Assembly: GCF_015100155.1 (NCBI RefSeq)
Contig: NZ_JACKZA010000012.1
Span: 1-64,000 of the forward strand
Origin: Acidithiobacillus sp. HP-2
GTDB taxonomy: Bacteria > Pseudomonadota > Gammaproteobacteria > Acidithiobacillales > Acidithiobacillaceae
Length of the DNA: 64,000 bases
Direction: 5' to 3'
Notes under the pieces: generated by a model
The model's input: only the letters and a program-made list of their open reading frames with translations
Told to the model about the DNA's origin: nothing
Databases searched by the model: none
Shown here: positions 51,312 to 60,751 of the stretch, piece by piece
Layout: every line of letters begins with the position of its first letter
Numbering within the stretch: the first letter of the stretch is position 1
Program-made: the position numbers and the translations under genes

Positions 51312-52085
51312 ATGCGTTTTCTGTTTAATCAATGGCCTGCCTGGATGGCCTTCATGGCATTTTTCAGTGTTTCAGTGCAGGCCATGGCCGATGAACCGGA
51401 TGTGACGCCGTCAGTGATTTCCAAAAGTGAATTTGTGAAAAAGCCGGAATGGTCCGGAACGGTTGGTCTGGGTCTGAGCAGCAGTACCGGAACCAGCCAG
51501 GCACTCAATCTGAACACCGATGATGCTTTGCTGTGGCATCGCGGTTTGTGGTCGAACCAAAGCAGGCTTCTGTATAACTACGCGACTTCTCAAGGAGAAG
51601 TCAGCGCCGATCGCCTGGATGTCAGCAACCAGACCCGCTATGACATTGCCCTGCAGCAATATTTGTTTGCGAATCTCAATTATCATCGCAACCATTTTGA
51701 CGGGTACTATTATCGTGCTGATGAAACCCTGGGTTATGGACACTTTTTTATCTTGAATCGGGTTTCTCATCTGCGTCTTGAAGCGGGTGCCGGTGTGCGT
51801 CAATCCCACCCCATTGGCGGAGTGTATAGCACGCATCCCATTGCCCGTCTCTATGGAAAATATCTCTGGCAGTTCAGCCCGCATGCCCATTTATCCGAAG
51901 CCGTTGATGCCATTTTGGCAGATAACGGGGCGAATACTTACAATTCGATTTTTTCCGTAGTCAGCCCCTTGTATGGACCTTTGAATTTGCGTCTTGCCTT
52001 TATTGCCACTTATAATTCAAAGGTTCAGCCCGGTTTCAAACCATTGAATACTCTGACGACTATCAATCTGGCCTACAACTTTTAA
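51312..52085 (+). CDS. DUF481-family outer membrane barrel protein
   Basis: 257 aa. Signal peptide (MRFLFNQWPAWMAFMAFFSVSVQAMA) then a beta-rich protein: WSGTVGLGLSSSTGTSQALNLN, WSNQSRLLYNYATSQGEVSADRLDVSNQTRYDIALQQYLFANLNYHRNHFDGYYYRADETLGYG, ending INLAYNF with terminal Phe. This is the DUF481 (YdiY) pattern. Function unknown. It ends 4 bases inside the convergent sugar kinase gene. Confidence 0.8.
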   Translation: MRFLFNQWPAWMAFMAFFSVSVQAMADEPDVTPSVISKSEFVKKPEWSGTVGLGLSSSTGTSQALNLNTDDALLWHRGLWSNQSRLLYNYATSQGEVSADRLDVSNQTRYDIALQQYLFANLNYHRNHFDGYYYRADETLGYGHFFILNRVSHLRLEAGAGVRQSHPIGGVYSTHPIARLYGKYLWQFSPHAHLSEAVDAILADNGANTYNSIFSVVSPLYGPLNLRLAFIATYNSKVQPGFKPLNTLTTINLAYNF

Positions 52086-53488
52086 GCCGAAAATCGGGAA
52101 AATTTTTCCTGAAATTTTTGAACATACGGTGCATAACGCAGTACGGCATCTGCTGCAGGATAAAATATTCTTCCCGGTTGGACGGGTGTCTGCCCTAATA
52201 TTTTGAAGCCCCCCAAATCGGCAGCCGCAGCAATGAGAGCAGATCCTTTTGCCGCCTCTGTGTCCATCGTGATTTCTACAGGCCTATTCAAAATGTGGGC
52301 ACGCATTTGCATCCAGGCAGCATTCATACTGCCGCCCCCCACCGTTTTTATGGACCCCTGAATGCTCACCCCCGCTTTTTCCATCACGTCATAGCCCCAG
52401 GCTTCGATATAGCTGAGTCCTTCCAGCAACTTCTGAAAAGTCTCAGCATTTTGTCCGCTGGGAATGGTACTTCCCGGCCATGTAGGCGCCTGGATCGGGA
52501 AGCGTTCTCCGCTGCTGGGCAGAGGATACAACAAGGCAGCGCTGGGATATGCCGTATGGATGGAGGGTTCCAGCGCCCGCATTTGTTCACGCTGAAAATG
52601 CTGCAGCAGGGTGCCTGCTCCGGCATTGGATGCGGCGCCAACCAGGCAAAAATCACCCAGATAATGACTGTAAAGCCCCATTGTGTTTATTGGCTTGCCA
52701 TGCACGACCTTGAAAGCCAGGGATGAACCAAGGCTGCTCAGGGCTGTGCCGGGCATGTATAAACCAGCTGCGGTGGCTGCTGCAACACTGTCTGTACAAC
52801 CGGCGCGAATCTGCACTGCTGTGGATAAGCCCAGCCTTTGAGCCCATGATTTATTCAGCGTGCCGACGCTGATACCTTCATGCACCACTTTCGGTAATAT
52901 TGCCGGATCAATATCTGCAGTTTCCAGAATATTGAGCATTTTCTCCGGATATTTCATCTGTTGAGCATCCAGACCCATTTTCAGAACATTTCCCCGATCT
53001 GAAATCCCCCAGTGATCGGTGAGATGCGCGGCCACCCAGTCCGCCTGGTGATGTACATGATGTACATCCGAAAAATTATGCAGATGACGGCGTAACCACA
53101 GGAGTTTACTCAGGGAGCTGGCAGGGGATAGGCAAATGCCCCCTTCTGGCCATTGCTGACTCAACTGTTGTGCCTGTGCTGCAGCACGTTGATCTGAATA
53201 GGCCAAAACTGGACCCAGAACATTACCCCGTCGGTCACTGAGCAGGAGGGTTCCGGATGTCCCATCCAGACTCATGGCCTTGATGGCAGACCAGGCCCGG
53301 GTATGAATGGATCGCAATTGTTGCGCCAGCATTTCCAGTCCCTGCAACCATCCCTGGCTATCGGTCAAACTTTCAGACGGACAGCCCGGGTAGGGAAGGG
53401 CGGCACTGGCTATCGTGTTGAGATTTTCATCAATAACAATACCGCGCAAGCCGGACGTTCCAAAATCTATTCCCAGATAAGTGGGCAT
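52082..53488 (-). CDS. FGGY-family carbohydrate kinase
   Basis: 468 aa. N-terminal GIDFGTSGLRGIVIDE (phosphate 1 motif), MSLDGTSGTLLLSD, AGCTDSVAAATAAGLYMPGTALSSLGSSLAFK (phosphate 2) and TVGGGSMNAAWMQMRAHILNRPVE (adenosine motif). It looks like the xylulose/ribulose kinase branch of the family found in autotrophs, but the sugar cannot be read from sequence. It is followed in the opposite direction by nothing coupled; queF stops 12 bases upstream of its start, so the two form a unit. Confidence 0.8.
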   Translation of the reverse strand: MPTYLGIDFGTSGLRGIVIDENLNTIASAALPYPGCPSESLTDSQGWLQGLEMLAQQLRSIHTRAWSAIKAMSLDGTSGTLLLSDRRGNVLGPVLAYSDQRAAAQAQQLSQQWPEGGICLSPASSLSKLLWLRRHLHNFSDVHHVHHQADWVAAHLTDHWGISDRGNVLKMGLDAQQMKYPEKMLNILETADIDPAILPKVVHEGISVGTLNKSWAQRLGLSTAVQIRAGCTDSVAAATAAGLYMPGTALSSLGSSLAFKVVHGKPINTMGLYSHYLGDFCLVGAASNAGAGTLLQHFQREQMRALEPSIHTAYPSAALLYPLPSSGERFPIQAPTWPGSTIPSGQNAETFQKLLEGLSYIEAWGYDVMEKAGVSIQGSIKTVGGGSMNAAWMQMRAHILNRPVEITMDTEAAKGSALIAAAADLGGFKILGQTPVQPGRIFYPAADAVLRYAPYVQKFQEKFSRFSA

Positions 53489-53500
53489 GTCCGGGGCCGA

Positions 53501-53926
53501 TCAGTAACCCGGCTGCAGCCGGGTCCATTGCACGCCGGGCAACTGCCCGAGGATATCCGGGTTATCCCAGCCGGGTTGACGATGTTCGATAAGCAGGTCG
53601 GTGCTGATGCCGCCACGCACATACCAGCGGCCCAGAAGACGCAGATAACGCGGCTGAATCAGTTGAATAATATCGTCAGCAATCCGGTTACTCATGGCCT
53701 CGTGAAAAGCACCTTCATCACGAAAACTCCAGAGATACAGCTTCAGGGATTTGAGCTCAACATTATGTTGGTCAGGAATAAAATCGAGCATAAAGTGCGC
53801 AAAATCAGGCTGTCCAGTCAGTGGACAGAGGCAGGTAAACTCAGGCATATCCATATGTACAACATAATCCCGCTCGGGATGGGGGTTGGGGAATCGTTCC
53901 AGACTTTTGCTGGGTTGACTGGGCAT
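53501..53926 (-). CDS. queF: 7-cyano-7-deazaguanine (preQ0) reductase, unimodular QueF
   Basis: 141 aa. FTCLCPLTGQPDFA carries the catalytic Cys that forms a thioimide with preQ0, VELKSLKLYLWSFRDEGAFHE holds the NADPH-binding (E(S/L)K(S/A)xK) motif and the substrate Glu, and GRWYVRGGISTDLLIEH is the C-terminal strand. Single-domain length fits the B. subtilis type (type I). It makes preQ1 for queuosine in tRNA. Confidence 0.93.
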   Translation of the reverse strand: MPSQPSKSLERFPNPHPERDYVVHMDMPEFTCLCPLTGQPDFAHFMLDFIPDQHNVELKSLKLYLWSFRDEGAFHEAMSNRIADDIIQLIQPRYLRLLGRWYVRGGISTDLLIEHRQPGWDNPDILGQLPGVQWTRLQPGY

Positions 53927-53986
53927 GGCTTAATCCTCATCATAAAAGTTTCGATAGCCCGATATCATACCTAAAAACCACTGTTC

Positions 53987-56900
53987 ATGCGCCTCTCGGC
54001 CATTATTCTTCAAGGCTTCAAGTCCTTTCGCGAAAACACCCGCATCCAGATCAGCGCCAATCCGGTGGTGATTGTCGGACCCAATGGTTGTGGCAAGTCC
54101 AATACCGTGGATGCCCTGCGCTGGGTGCTGGGTGAATCTTCCGCCAGACAATTGCGAGGCGGCACCCTGAGCGATGTCATTTCCAATGGGGGGGGCAGTC
54201 GACCGGCGGCTTCCCAGGCCAGTGTGGAATTGCGTTTTGACAATAGTGATGGCACTGCGCCCGGTGCATTTGCCGAAGTGGCCGAAATCAGTGTCAAACG
54301 CAGCCTGGACCGCAAGGGCGACGGTCTTTACCGGATTAACGGCGCGCGTTGCCGGCGGCGGGATGTCAGTGACCTGTTTTTGGGTACGGGTTTGGGCAGC
54401 AGTACCTATGCCATTGTCGAACAGGGAACCATTGGTCGGATTATTGAATCGCGTCCCGATGATCTGCGCGCCATGCTGGAAGAGGCGGGGGGAATCAGCC
54501 GCTACAAGGAAAGGCGTCGGGAAACTGCCCAGCGCATTGCCGAAACCCGGGAACATTTGCAACGCCTGCATGATATTCACGGTGAAATGGATGGTCAGTG
54601 GCAGCGTTTGCAACGTCAGGCCGAAGCTGCCCGGAAAATGCGGGCCTTGCGCGTTGAAGAACGTCAATGGCAATGGTGGGCGGTTTGTGAACGCCTGCAG
54701 ATGCTGGAGACAGAAGCACAAGTCCTGAATCAGCGCCGTGATGAATTACAGTCCCAAAACCAGACATTGGAAGAAAACCGCCAGTTGACCGAGCAGGGTC
54801 TGGAGAGCTTGCGACAGGAGGCGCGGGTCGGTCAGGACAGTCTGAGCACCGCGCAGGCCGGACTGTATGCTGTTCAGGCAGATCTCAGTGAAGCCGATCA
54901 TCAACTGAAAGAACATCATGCTCAGATTCAGCGTGTTCAGTCGGGCATGGCGCAATTTCAGAACCAACAGCAAAAAATCCACGTCGAAATGCAACGCCAA
55001 CTGGAAAGCGAAAAACACCGACAGGAACGCCTTCTGGTTTTGCTGGATCGTCGTGAAAGCTTGAGCACAGAGGAGGAGTCAACCCGCCAAGCCCGTCAGG
55101 CTGCAGAGCGTCAGGCTGAAGAGCAGGAACAGGCACGACAGTTGGGCGTGCAAAAGGTTGCTGATTTGCGCCGCAAACGTGATGTGCTGCTGGCTCAGAT
55201 CCGGGAGCTGGAGCCGCGTTTACAGGATATGGATAAGCGCCTTGCGCGTTTTGTTCAGGAAATGCCATCAGAACGTCCTGCTCTCGATGCGGCCGAACTG
55301 CGTGTGCAAACGCTGGATGGGAACCTGAATACCGCAAGTCAGCAGCTGGCAGCCTTGCGTGAGGCATTGGCACAACAACAAGAACAGCTTGAGAACCTGC
55401 GCGAGCCGCGTGAAAGCGCCCAGGGGCACTTGCAAGAATGCAAGGCCCGCCACAAGGCACTTGAAAGCCTGTTGCAACGCCTGCAAAAATCCAGTCCTGC
55501 GGGGGTATCCGGGCAAGTGTTGTTGATGGATTGTTTGCAGGTCCGCAAGGGCTGGGAGATGGCCATTGAGCGGGTGCTCGGTGATCGCCTTCATGCCCGG
55601 GTGCTTGCTGCGCCTGAGCAGACCATCAAGCACAGCACCTTATGGGAAGCTGCCGAGGAGCCGACAAAGCTTCCTGAAGATGCTTTGCTGAGCGTGCTGG
55701 AGATTCCGGATAATTTACGAAAAGGTATACAGGACTGGCTCTGGGGTTTGCGGACCGCGCCAGACGTGGCGAGTGCCATGGCGAAGCGGCATGAGCTAGG
55801 GGAAGGGGAAGCCTGGATAACTCCGCTGGGAGTCATTGTGCATGCGATGGGTGTGACTTTTCCCGAACAGGAAGACGCAGCCAGCCTGCTGCAATGTCGG
55901 CGGGAACTCGAAGATAACCAGCTGCTAATGACTGCCGCCGAGGCGCAGGCCGTTGCCACGCAAACGGCGCTGAATGAAGCCCAAGAGGCTCTTCGCGCTT
56001 TGCAAATACCCCTGCGCGAAGCTGAAGCACAAGTGCAGAAACTCGGCCGGGAACTGGCACAGGAACGGGTATCTGTCGCCCGTTTGCGCAGTCGGGTGGA
56101 ATCGGAAGATCAGCAACGGACCGAGCGGCAAATGGAAGCCCAGCGTCTGGAATCGGAAAAAACCGCCAGCTCGGAACGCCTGAGCGGGCTGCGCAAGGCT
56201 TTTGCCGAAGAAGAAGAAAACTGGGCTGTACAGGAAAAACATCTGCGCGAGGCACAACAAAAAGCGGATAAGGACAAACGCCGTGTTCAGGAATTGCGCA
56301 ATGCCTACGGGCGCTTGCGGGAAGAACGTCAGCAACTGGAATTACAGGTGCAAAAACTGCAGACAGAATCGGCAGCAGCGCAACAGCGCGGTGATGATCT
56401 CCAGCAGCAGGATCTGCAACTGATGCAGTCCATTGCGCTCAGCCGCCAGAACCTGGAGGCACTACTGCAAGCCCTTCCTGATTTGCAGGACAAACAGAAA
56501 ACCTTTCAGGATCGGCTTGGAGAACAACAGGCCATTGTCCAAAAGCATCAGGAATCAGCACAGGCCATAGATCTACAAATACGTACTCTGGAGCAGCAGC
56601 GTCATCCGCTGGAAACCCAGTTGCGCAATCTGCAAAAAAACCTGGCGCAAACTGAACAGGAAATGGCCGCCTTGCAGGTCCGTCTGGAAGAAAATGGTCT
56701 GCGAGCTGCAGAACTGGCTGAAAATCTGGGGGAAAACCCCGGGCCTTGCCCGGATTCCCGCTCTATGGAAGAACAACTGGCGCGTATAGCTGCCGCCATA
56801 CAGCGGCTGGGCAATGTGAACCTCGCCGCAGAAGAAGAATTAAAAGAGCTGGAGGAGCGGCGCGGAAATTTGTTAAGTCAGGTGGAAGACGTGGAAACGG

Positions 56901-57439
56901 CTCTGAATAGCCTGGAAGAGGCCATGGCCGCCATGGATCAGGAAACTATCTCGCGCTTTTCCGAAACCCTCCATCAGGTGAATCAGGAATTGCAGAACCT
57001 GTTCGCCATTTTGTTCGGAGGTGGTCAGGCAGCCCTGAGTCTGCTGGGTGACGACTTGCTTGATGCCGGTCTGGTTTTACGCGCGCAACCCCCCGGCAAA
57101 CGCAATGCCAGTTTGCAGCAATTATCTGGTGGAGAAAAGGCTCTGACCGCGATTGCTCTGGTTTTTGCGCTATTTCGGCTGAATCCAGCCCCATTTTGTG
57201 TGCTCGACGAGGTAGATGCCCCTCTGGATGACGCCAATGTGGGCCGTTTCTGCCATTTAGTCCAGGAAATGGCCGTGCAAACCCAGTTTTTGATTGTTAC
57301 CCACCGTAACTTGACCATGCAGGTGGGCGAACAACTTATCGGCGTTACCATGACCGAACCCGGCGTCTCTCGCACTGTATCGGTCTCGGTAGCGGAAACG
57401 TTGGCCGCCGCCGATTCTGAATCCTACGCAGCAAATTGA
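53987..57439 (+). CDS. smc: Chromosome segregation ATPase SMC
   Basis: 1150 aa. Head: MRLSAIILQGFKSFRENTRIQ, Walker A VGPNGCGKSNTVDALRWVLGESSA. Long coiled coils rich in Gln, Glu and Arg surround a hinge near residues 500-640 (VSGQVLLMDCLQVRKGWEMAIERVLGDRLHARVL). C-terminal head: signature QLSGGEKALTAIALVFALF and Walker B PFCVLDEVDAPLDDANVGRF. With Scp partners, absent here, it condenses DNA. Minus-strand open frames under it are shadows. It ends 3 bases before the palindromic repeat. Confidence 0.95.
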   Translation: MRLSAIILQGFKSFRENTRIQISANPVVIVGPNGCGKSNTVDALRWVLGESSARQLRGGTLSDVISNGGGSRPAASQASVELRFDNSDGTAPGAFAEVAEISVKRSLDRKGDGLYRINGARCRRRDVSDLFLGTGLGSSTYAIVEQGTIGRIIESRPDDLRAMLEEAGGISRYKERRRETAQRIAETREHLQRLHDIHGEMDGQWQRLQRQAEAARKMRALRVEERQWQWWAVCERLQMLETEAQVLNQRRDELQSQNQTLEENRQLTEQGLESLRQEARVGQDSLSTAQAGLYAVQADLSEADHQLKEHHAQIQRVQSGMAQFQNQQQKIHVEMQRQLESEKHRQERLLVLLDRRESLSTEEESTRQARQAAERQAEEQEQARQLGVQKVADLRRKRDVLLAQIRELEPRLQDMDKRLARFVQEMPSERPALDAAELRVQTLDGNLNTASQQLAALREALAQQQEQLENLREPRESAQGHLQECKARHKALESLLQRLQKSSPAGVSGQVLLMDCLQVRKGWEMAIERVLGDRLHARVLAAPEQTIKHSTLWEAAEEPTKLPEDALLSVLEIPDNLRKGIQDWLWGLRTAPDVASAMAKRHELGEGEAWITPLGVIVHAMGVTFPEQEDAASLLQCRRELEDNQLLMTAAEAQAVATQTALNEAQEALRALQIPLREAEAQVQKLGRELAQERVSVARLRSRVESEDQQRTERQMEAQRLESEKTASSERLSGLRKAFAEEEENWAVQEKHLREAQQKADKDKRRVQELRNAYGRLREERQQLELQVQKLQTESAAAQQRGDDLQQQDLQLMQSIALSRQNLEALLQALPDLQDKQKTFQDRLGEQQAIVQKHQESAQAIDLQIRTLEQQRHPLETQLRNLQKNLAQTEQEMAALQVRLEENGLRAAELAENLGENPGPCPDSRSMEEQLARIAAAIQRLGNVNLAAEEELKELEERRGNLLSQVEDVETALNSLEEAMAAMDQETISRFSETLHQVNQELQNLFAILFGGGQAALSLLGDDLLDAGLVLRAQPPGKRNASLQQLSGGEKALTAIALVFALFRLNPAPFCVLDEVDAPLDDANVGRFCHLVQEMAVQTQFLIVTHRNLTMQVGEQLIGVTMTEPGVSRTVSVSVAETLAAADSESYAAN

Positions 57440-57441
57440 TC

Positions 57442-57644
57442 ATCCTAAAAACGGCAGTTGCCGTGGGTGCTTTTTGCTCCGTTGTTCCTCGCCTGTTGTT
57501 CTAAGGCTCATCCTGCTGTCAGGAGAGAACTCGCCCTACGGGCTCAAACAGCTCTCCTGACGGGCGCAGGATTTCGCCAAGAACAACAACGGCTCGAAAC
57601 AAAAGTCGCTGCAAAGCACCCACGGCAACTGCCGTTTTTAGGAT
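57442..57644. repeat. Complete palindromic MITE-like element, 203 bp
   Basis: The ends are perfect inverted repeats of 32 bases; each begins ATCCTAAAAACGGCAGTTGC, followed by CGTGGGTGCTTT. An internal dyad GTCAGGAGAG / CTCTCCTGAC (57518-57560 region) adds a second hairpin, and GTTGTTCT / AGAACAAC extends the arms. No reading frame is present. A second, truncated copy is at 289-428 and a decayed end at 15612-15661. The structure fits a non-autonomous transposable element or a structured intergenic repeat; being between convergent genes it could also terminate smc. Confidence 0.8.
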
Positions 57645-57673
57645 TAACCTTTTTGGGTCAGCTTTTGGAAGCC

Positions 57674-58510
57674 TCAGGGGACCAATCTATCATGCCTCGA
57701 CCCCATATCCATCAAGGCACCGGTGGCAATCAGCATACTACCAAATGTCCAGATAAGAATGGCCATCTCTAATGCGATCAGTAGTACCACGCCCAATAGG
57801 GCGAGAACGATTTTACCTACAAGCATAAAGCCCAGATATTTTACCAGAAAAAACAGAATGCCAAAAAATATGGCAAAAACAATGCCAACACCGATGAATA
57901 CCAGGATCAGGATTGCGCCCAGAATAAATGGAAAAAACAGCCATTTCAATTTTCCCCCAAAAATACCTAAGCTGCTGGTTATGGACATTTTGGCATTCAA
58001 TCCATAGGCAGAATACAGCATAAATACATATCCAAAGAATGCGCCCAATAACATGAGTGGAATAAACATTATCCAAATCTGCTGATGCATGAACCAGTCT
58101 GCAGGCAACTTTTGCCCCGGCTGAACTATGGGCATTCCCGAATAGGCCTCCAGGACGCTGCCAATAACAGCGTAGATCAAGGCAAGTACCCAGGCTTCAC
58201 CACGTTTGAATGCCCAAAATAAGTTTCCGATATGCCATGACTGACCGGTGAGACTTTTAGCTAACAGGTAAAATAATCCCATATCCAGCAAGGTGATCCA
58301 CAAGAATAATGGAAATTGCCTTAACTGGACGTATGTTGGGCCGCTGAAATTGAGTATTGAATCTAGGGCAAAGCCTATTCCTATTAAGAAGATAAAAATG
58401 AGTAAAGCCGGCCATAGCGTTTTAAATTGGTTTTTAAGTAGATCCCAGCCACCACGGATGGCGCTGCTGTAAGTGGGATCATCCGCCTGCATCGGGGTAA
58501 AACTGTCCAT
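57674..58510 (-). CDS. Multi-pass membrane protein of the ABC/CPBP operon
   Basis: 278 aa with about six helices and a short hydrophilic N-terminus (MDSFTPMQADDPTYSSAIRGGWDLLKNQFKTLWP). Long Phe/Ile/Leu-rich stretches occur at 33-55, 70-90, 105-125, 150-180, 195-230 and 235-270. It resembles the BPSS1780-type uncharacterised membrane proteins only loosely. It starts 15 bases after the permease/CPBP gene, so it belongs to that operon and may be a further membrane component. Function unknown. Confidence 0.65.
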   Translation of the reverse strand: MDSFTPMQADDPTYSSAIRGGWDLLKNQFKTLWPALLIFIFLIGIGFALDSILNFSGPTYVQLRQFPLFLWITLLDMGLFYLLAKSLTGQSWHIGNLFWAFKRGEAWVLALIYAVIGSVLEAYSGMPIVQPGQKLPADWFMHQQIWIMFIPLMLLGAFFGYVFMLYSAYGLNAKMSITSSLGIFGGKLKWLFFPFILGAILILVFIGVGIVFAIFFGILFFLVKYLGFMLVGKIVLALLGVVLLIALEMAILIWTFGSMLIATGALMDMGSRHDRLVP

Positions 58511-58525
58511 AATGTGTTCCTTTTT

Positions 58526-60751
58526 TCAATGCCAAAGTAGTAACAGAAAGCCACTGCCATTCCATACCATATGAAGCAGGATTCCGGGCCAGAGTGAACG
58601 ATAGCGGATGCGCAAAAATATTAATGCGGCTGCCAATAGCGCGATGATAATCAATGCCGGAGGGTAATGAAACTGTTCGATTTTGCTGGGTACATGGGCT
58701 AACACAAAAAGCAAACTGACGAACAGGGCCGACCAGCCTGATGAAAACCGCCGGCGCAGCCCGGCATATATGGCTCCCCGAAAAATAATTTCTTCGGCAA
58801 AGGGCGCAATGACAATCAGCAACAAAAGGACCACGTAGTGCGTCAATCCTGAGCCTTTCAGTCCCTCAAAGAGACCTAATGCGCGCGGGTTCAGATGGCT
58901 GGGCGGAGGAAATACCTGGAAAAGACCATGGGCAATGAGACCGATGAGAATGGCCAGTATCAAGGCCAGCAGATAGGCATATGGACGACTGGGTTTGCGC
59001 CAGGCAAAACCATCAGCTTTGCGCCAGACCTCCCGGGGAAATTTCATCTGTAAAAAAATCAGGATCGCCAATGCACAAAGCGTATAGCTCAGGATGCCCA
59101 GCCATATACGGAACGTAGTACTGATTTGGTGTAAGGACTTTTCCAGGACAGGCGGCGGCATTTTTTCATGGAGTAAGGCATAATGCATACCCAACTGCGC
59201 GCCGACGACAAAATCCCGCAGCATGACCATAACAACGACAATAATGGCCTGACCGAAGAAAAAGCTCAGAAAGAGGATTATCGCTGCCCAGGGCCCCCAA
59301 TGCGTGCTAAGAGATTTTCTTGCAGACTGTTGCTTGCTTGTTTCTGCCGATAAAGCGTACTTTTGTCCTGTCTGCTGAATTTTTTGGGCAGAAAATTGGG
59401 ATAAATTCCAGTCACTGCGACTCAGGCGTTGTCGGGCAAGATAGGCGGCAAACCCCACACTGACAAGGGCCATAAACATTAAAACCAGTGTTCCGCGCAG
59501 ATGAAAGGGCACATGAATCAGGTGGCGATAAAACCAGTAGTGCGCGCTGCGCAACACCAGAAAAGCATCCAACCCAAAAGAAAGGAGCAGGATGATTTGC
59601 TGTCGGATACCGGTAAAGCCCAGGCCGATTATACCCATTGGTGCCCAGGCCAGCACCAGAATGCCCATATACAAAATCAACAAAATCATGCCGATTTGCA
59701 GGCTATGATATCCCAGCAGAATCAAAATAAGGGCCGGCCAAAGCAGTAATACCAGGGCCAGCAGGCTGGTATGCGCAGCGTAACTTTTTACAATGTGCGT
59801 ACTTGCCTGCTGGTGATTGCCACCAAAACGACCGGTAAGCGTCAGATATTGCCAGTCAAATGCGCGTGCCGACCAGATACCCCATGATAAGACAGGTAGA
59901 AGGTAAATGACCGGAAGAAAAGGTAGAACCTGAGGCCAATGCGATGTACCAACCTGCAAAAATTGTAAGGCCATAAGAGTAGCCGGGAACAAGGGTTGGA
60001 TGAAAAGAACCGCCAGAATTCCCTGCGGCCGTCGCGCCGTATCGAGAATGGGGTTGTGCCAGTTTCCGGGCATCCAGCGCCAGATTGCACTCCACGGAAT
60101 GTTCTGGATGCGAATATCCTGGGGCCTGTGCAGGTATTCGGATAAAAAATCTTGCCACTCCCGTGGCGTTTTCCGCATCAGCAGGACGATGAGTAAAAGC
60201 AGAAGAATTCCCAGGACCGAATCCACTGGTGCGGGAATCGCCAAAAAAAGATCTCTGGCAGGTGGGAAAAATATGAGGGGATACACTGGAAGCAGGGGGA
60301 ATCCCTGCCAATATTTTCGGTCTTTCCTGCGGCTTCCGCCGATATTGATCAAAATCGCATAAAAAGAGGCCCAAAATGCCACGTAAGCCGTTAAAATAAA
60401 GGCTCCTGCCAGGGGAATGTTTGAAAACCGCATTTCCCCGGCAATGATGACCAGCAAGAGAACTAGAATGGAAACAAATATACCAATGGCCTGTCTGCGA
60501 AAACTGGGTAAAATTCTTAAAAAGTCTTCAGAAATCATCCGCCAGTAATGGATGAGAAAGCCAGCCACGATAAAAAATGCGGGCAGTAGTATCATTGTAA
60601 AAACTGCTTGCGACGCCTGTGGCTTAGCCTGGGTGGAAAGTGAAAAGCCGATTGTTATACCCATCCCCATTAAAAATAACAGGTTACCCAGTATCAGGGT
60701 CAGGTTTTCCTGAAACAGCAGGCGCGGGTGGAGACAGCGCCAGATACCCAT
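58526..60751 (-). CDS. ABC-2-type permease fused to a CPBP intramembrane protease domain
   Basis: 741 aa from ATG 60751, overlapping the ATPase stop (ATGA); a longer frame reading back into the ATPase gene is not used. The N-terminal 500 residues have about ten helices with a loop pattern of ABC-2 export permeases. The C-terminal third is a CPBP (Abi) domain: FAEEIIFRGAIYAGLRRRF (EExxxR), LLFVLAHVPSK (FxxxH) and LLHMVWNGSGFLLLL (HxxxN), the three catalytic motifs. Such proteases process peptides or prenylated proteins and occur with bacteriocin systems. The fusion suggests export with peptide cleavage or self-immunity. Confidence 0.78.
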   Translation of the reverse strand: MGIWRCLHPRLLFQENLTLILGNLLFLMGMGITIGFSLSTQAKPQASQAVFTMILLPAFFIVAGFLIHYWRMISEDFLRILPSFRRQAIGIFVSILVLLLVIIAGEMRFSNIPLAGAFILTAYVAFWASFYAILINIGGSRRKDRKYWQGFPLLPVYPLIFFPPARDLFLAIPAPVDSVLGILLLLLIVLLMRKTPREWQDFLSEYLHRPQDIRIQNIPWSAIWRWMPGNWHNPILDTARRPQGILAVLFIQPLFPATLMALQFLQVGTSHWPQVLPFLPVIYLLPVLSWGIWSARAFDWQYLTLTGRFGGNHQQASTHIVKSYAAHTSLLALVLLLWPALILILLGYHSLQIGMILLILYMGILVLAWAPMGIIGLGFTGIRQQIILLLSFGLDAFLVLRSAHYWFYRHLIHVPFHLRGTLVLMFMALVSVGFAAYLARQRLSRSDWNLSQFSAQKIQQTGQKYALSAETSKQQSARKSLSTHWGPWAAIILFLSFFFGQAIIVVVMVMLRDFVVGAQLGMHYALLHEKMPPPVLEKSLHQISTTFRIWLGILSYTLCALAILIFLQMKFPREVWRKADGFAWRKPSRPYAYLLALILAILIGLIAHGLFQVFPPPSHLNPRALGLFEGLKGSGLTHYVVLLLLIVIAPFAEEIIFRGAIYAGLRRRFSSGWSALFVSLLFVLAHVPSKIEQFHYPPALIIIALLAAALIFLRIRYRSLWPGILLHMVWNGSGFLLLLWH

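Noticed and set aside
53930..54721. 263-codon minus-strand frame over the start of smc
   Set aside because: It is fully antisense to the conserved SMC head domain and has no family features.
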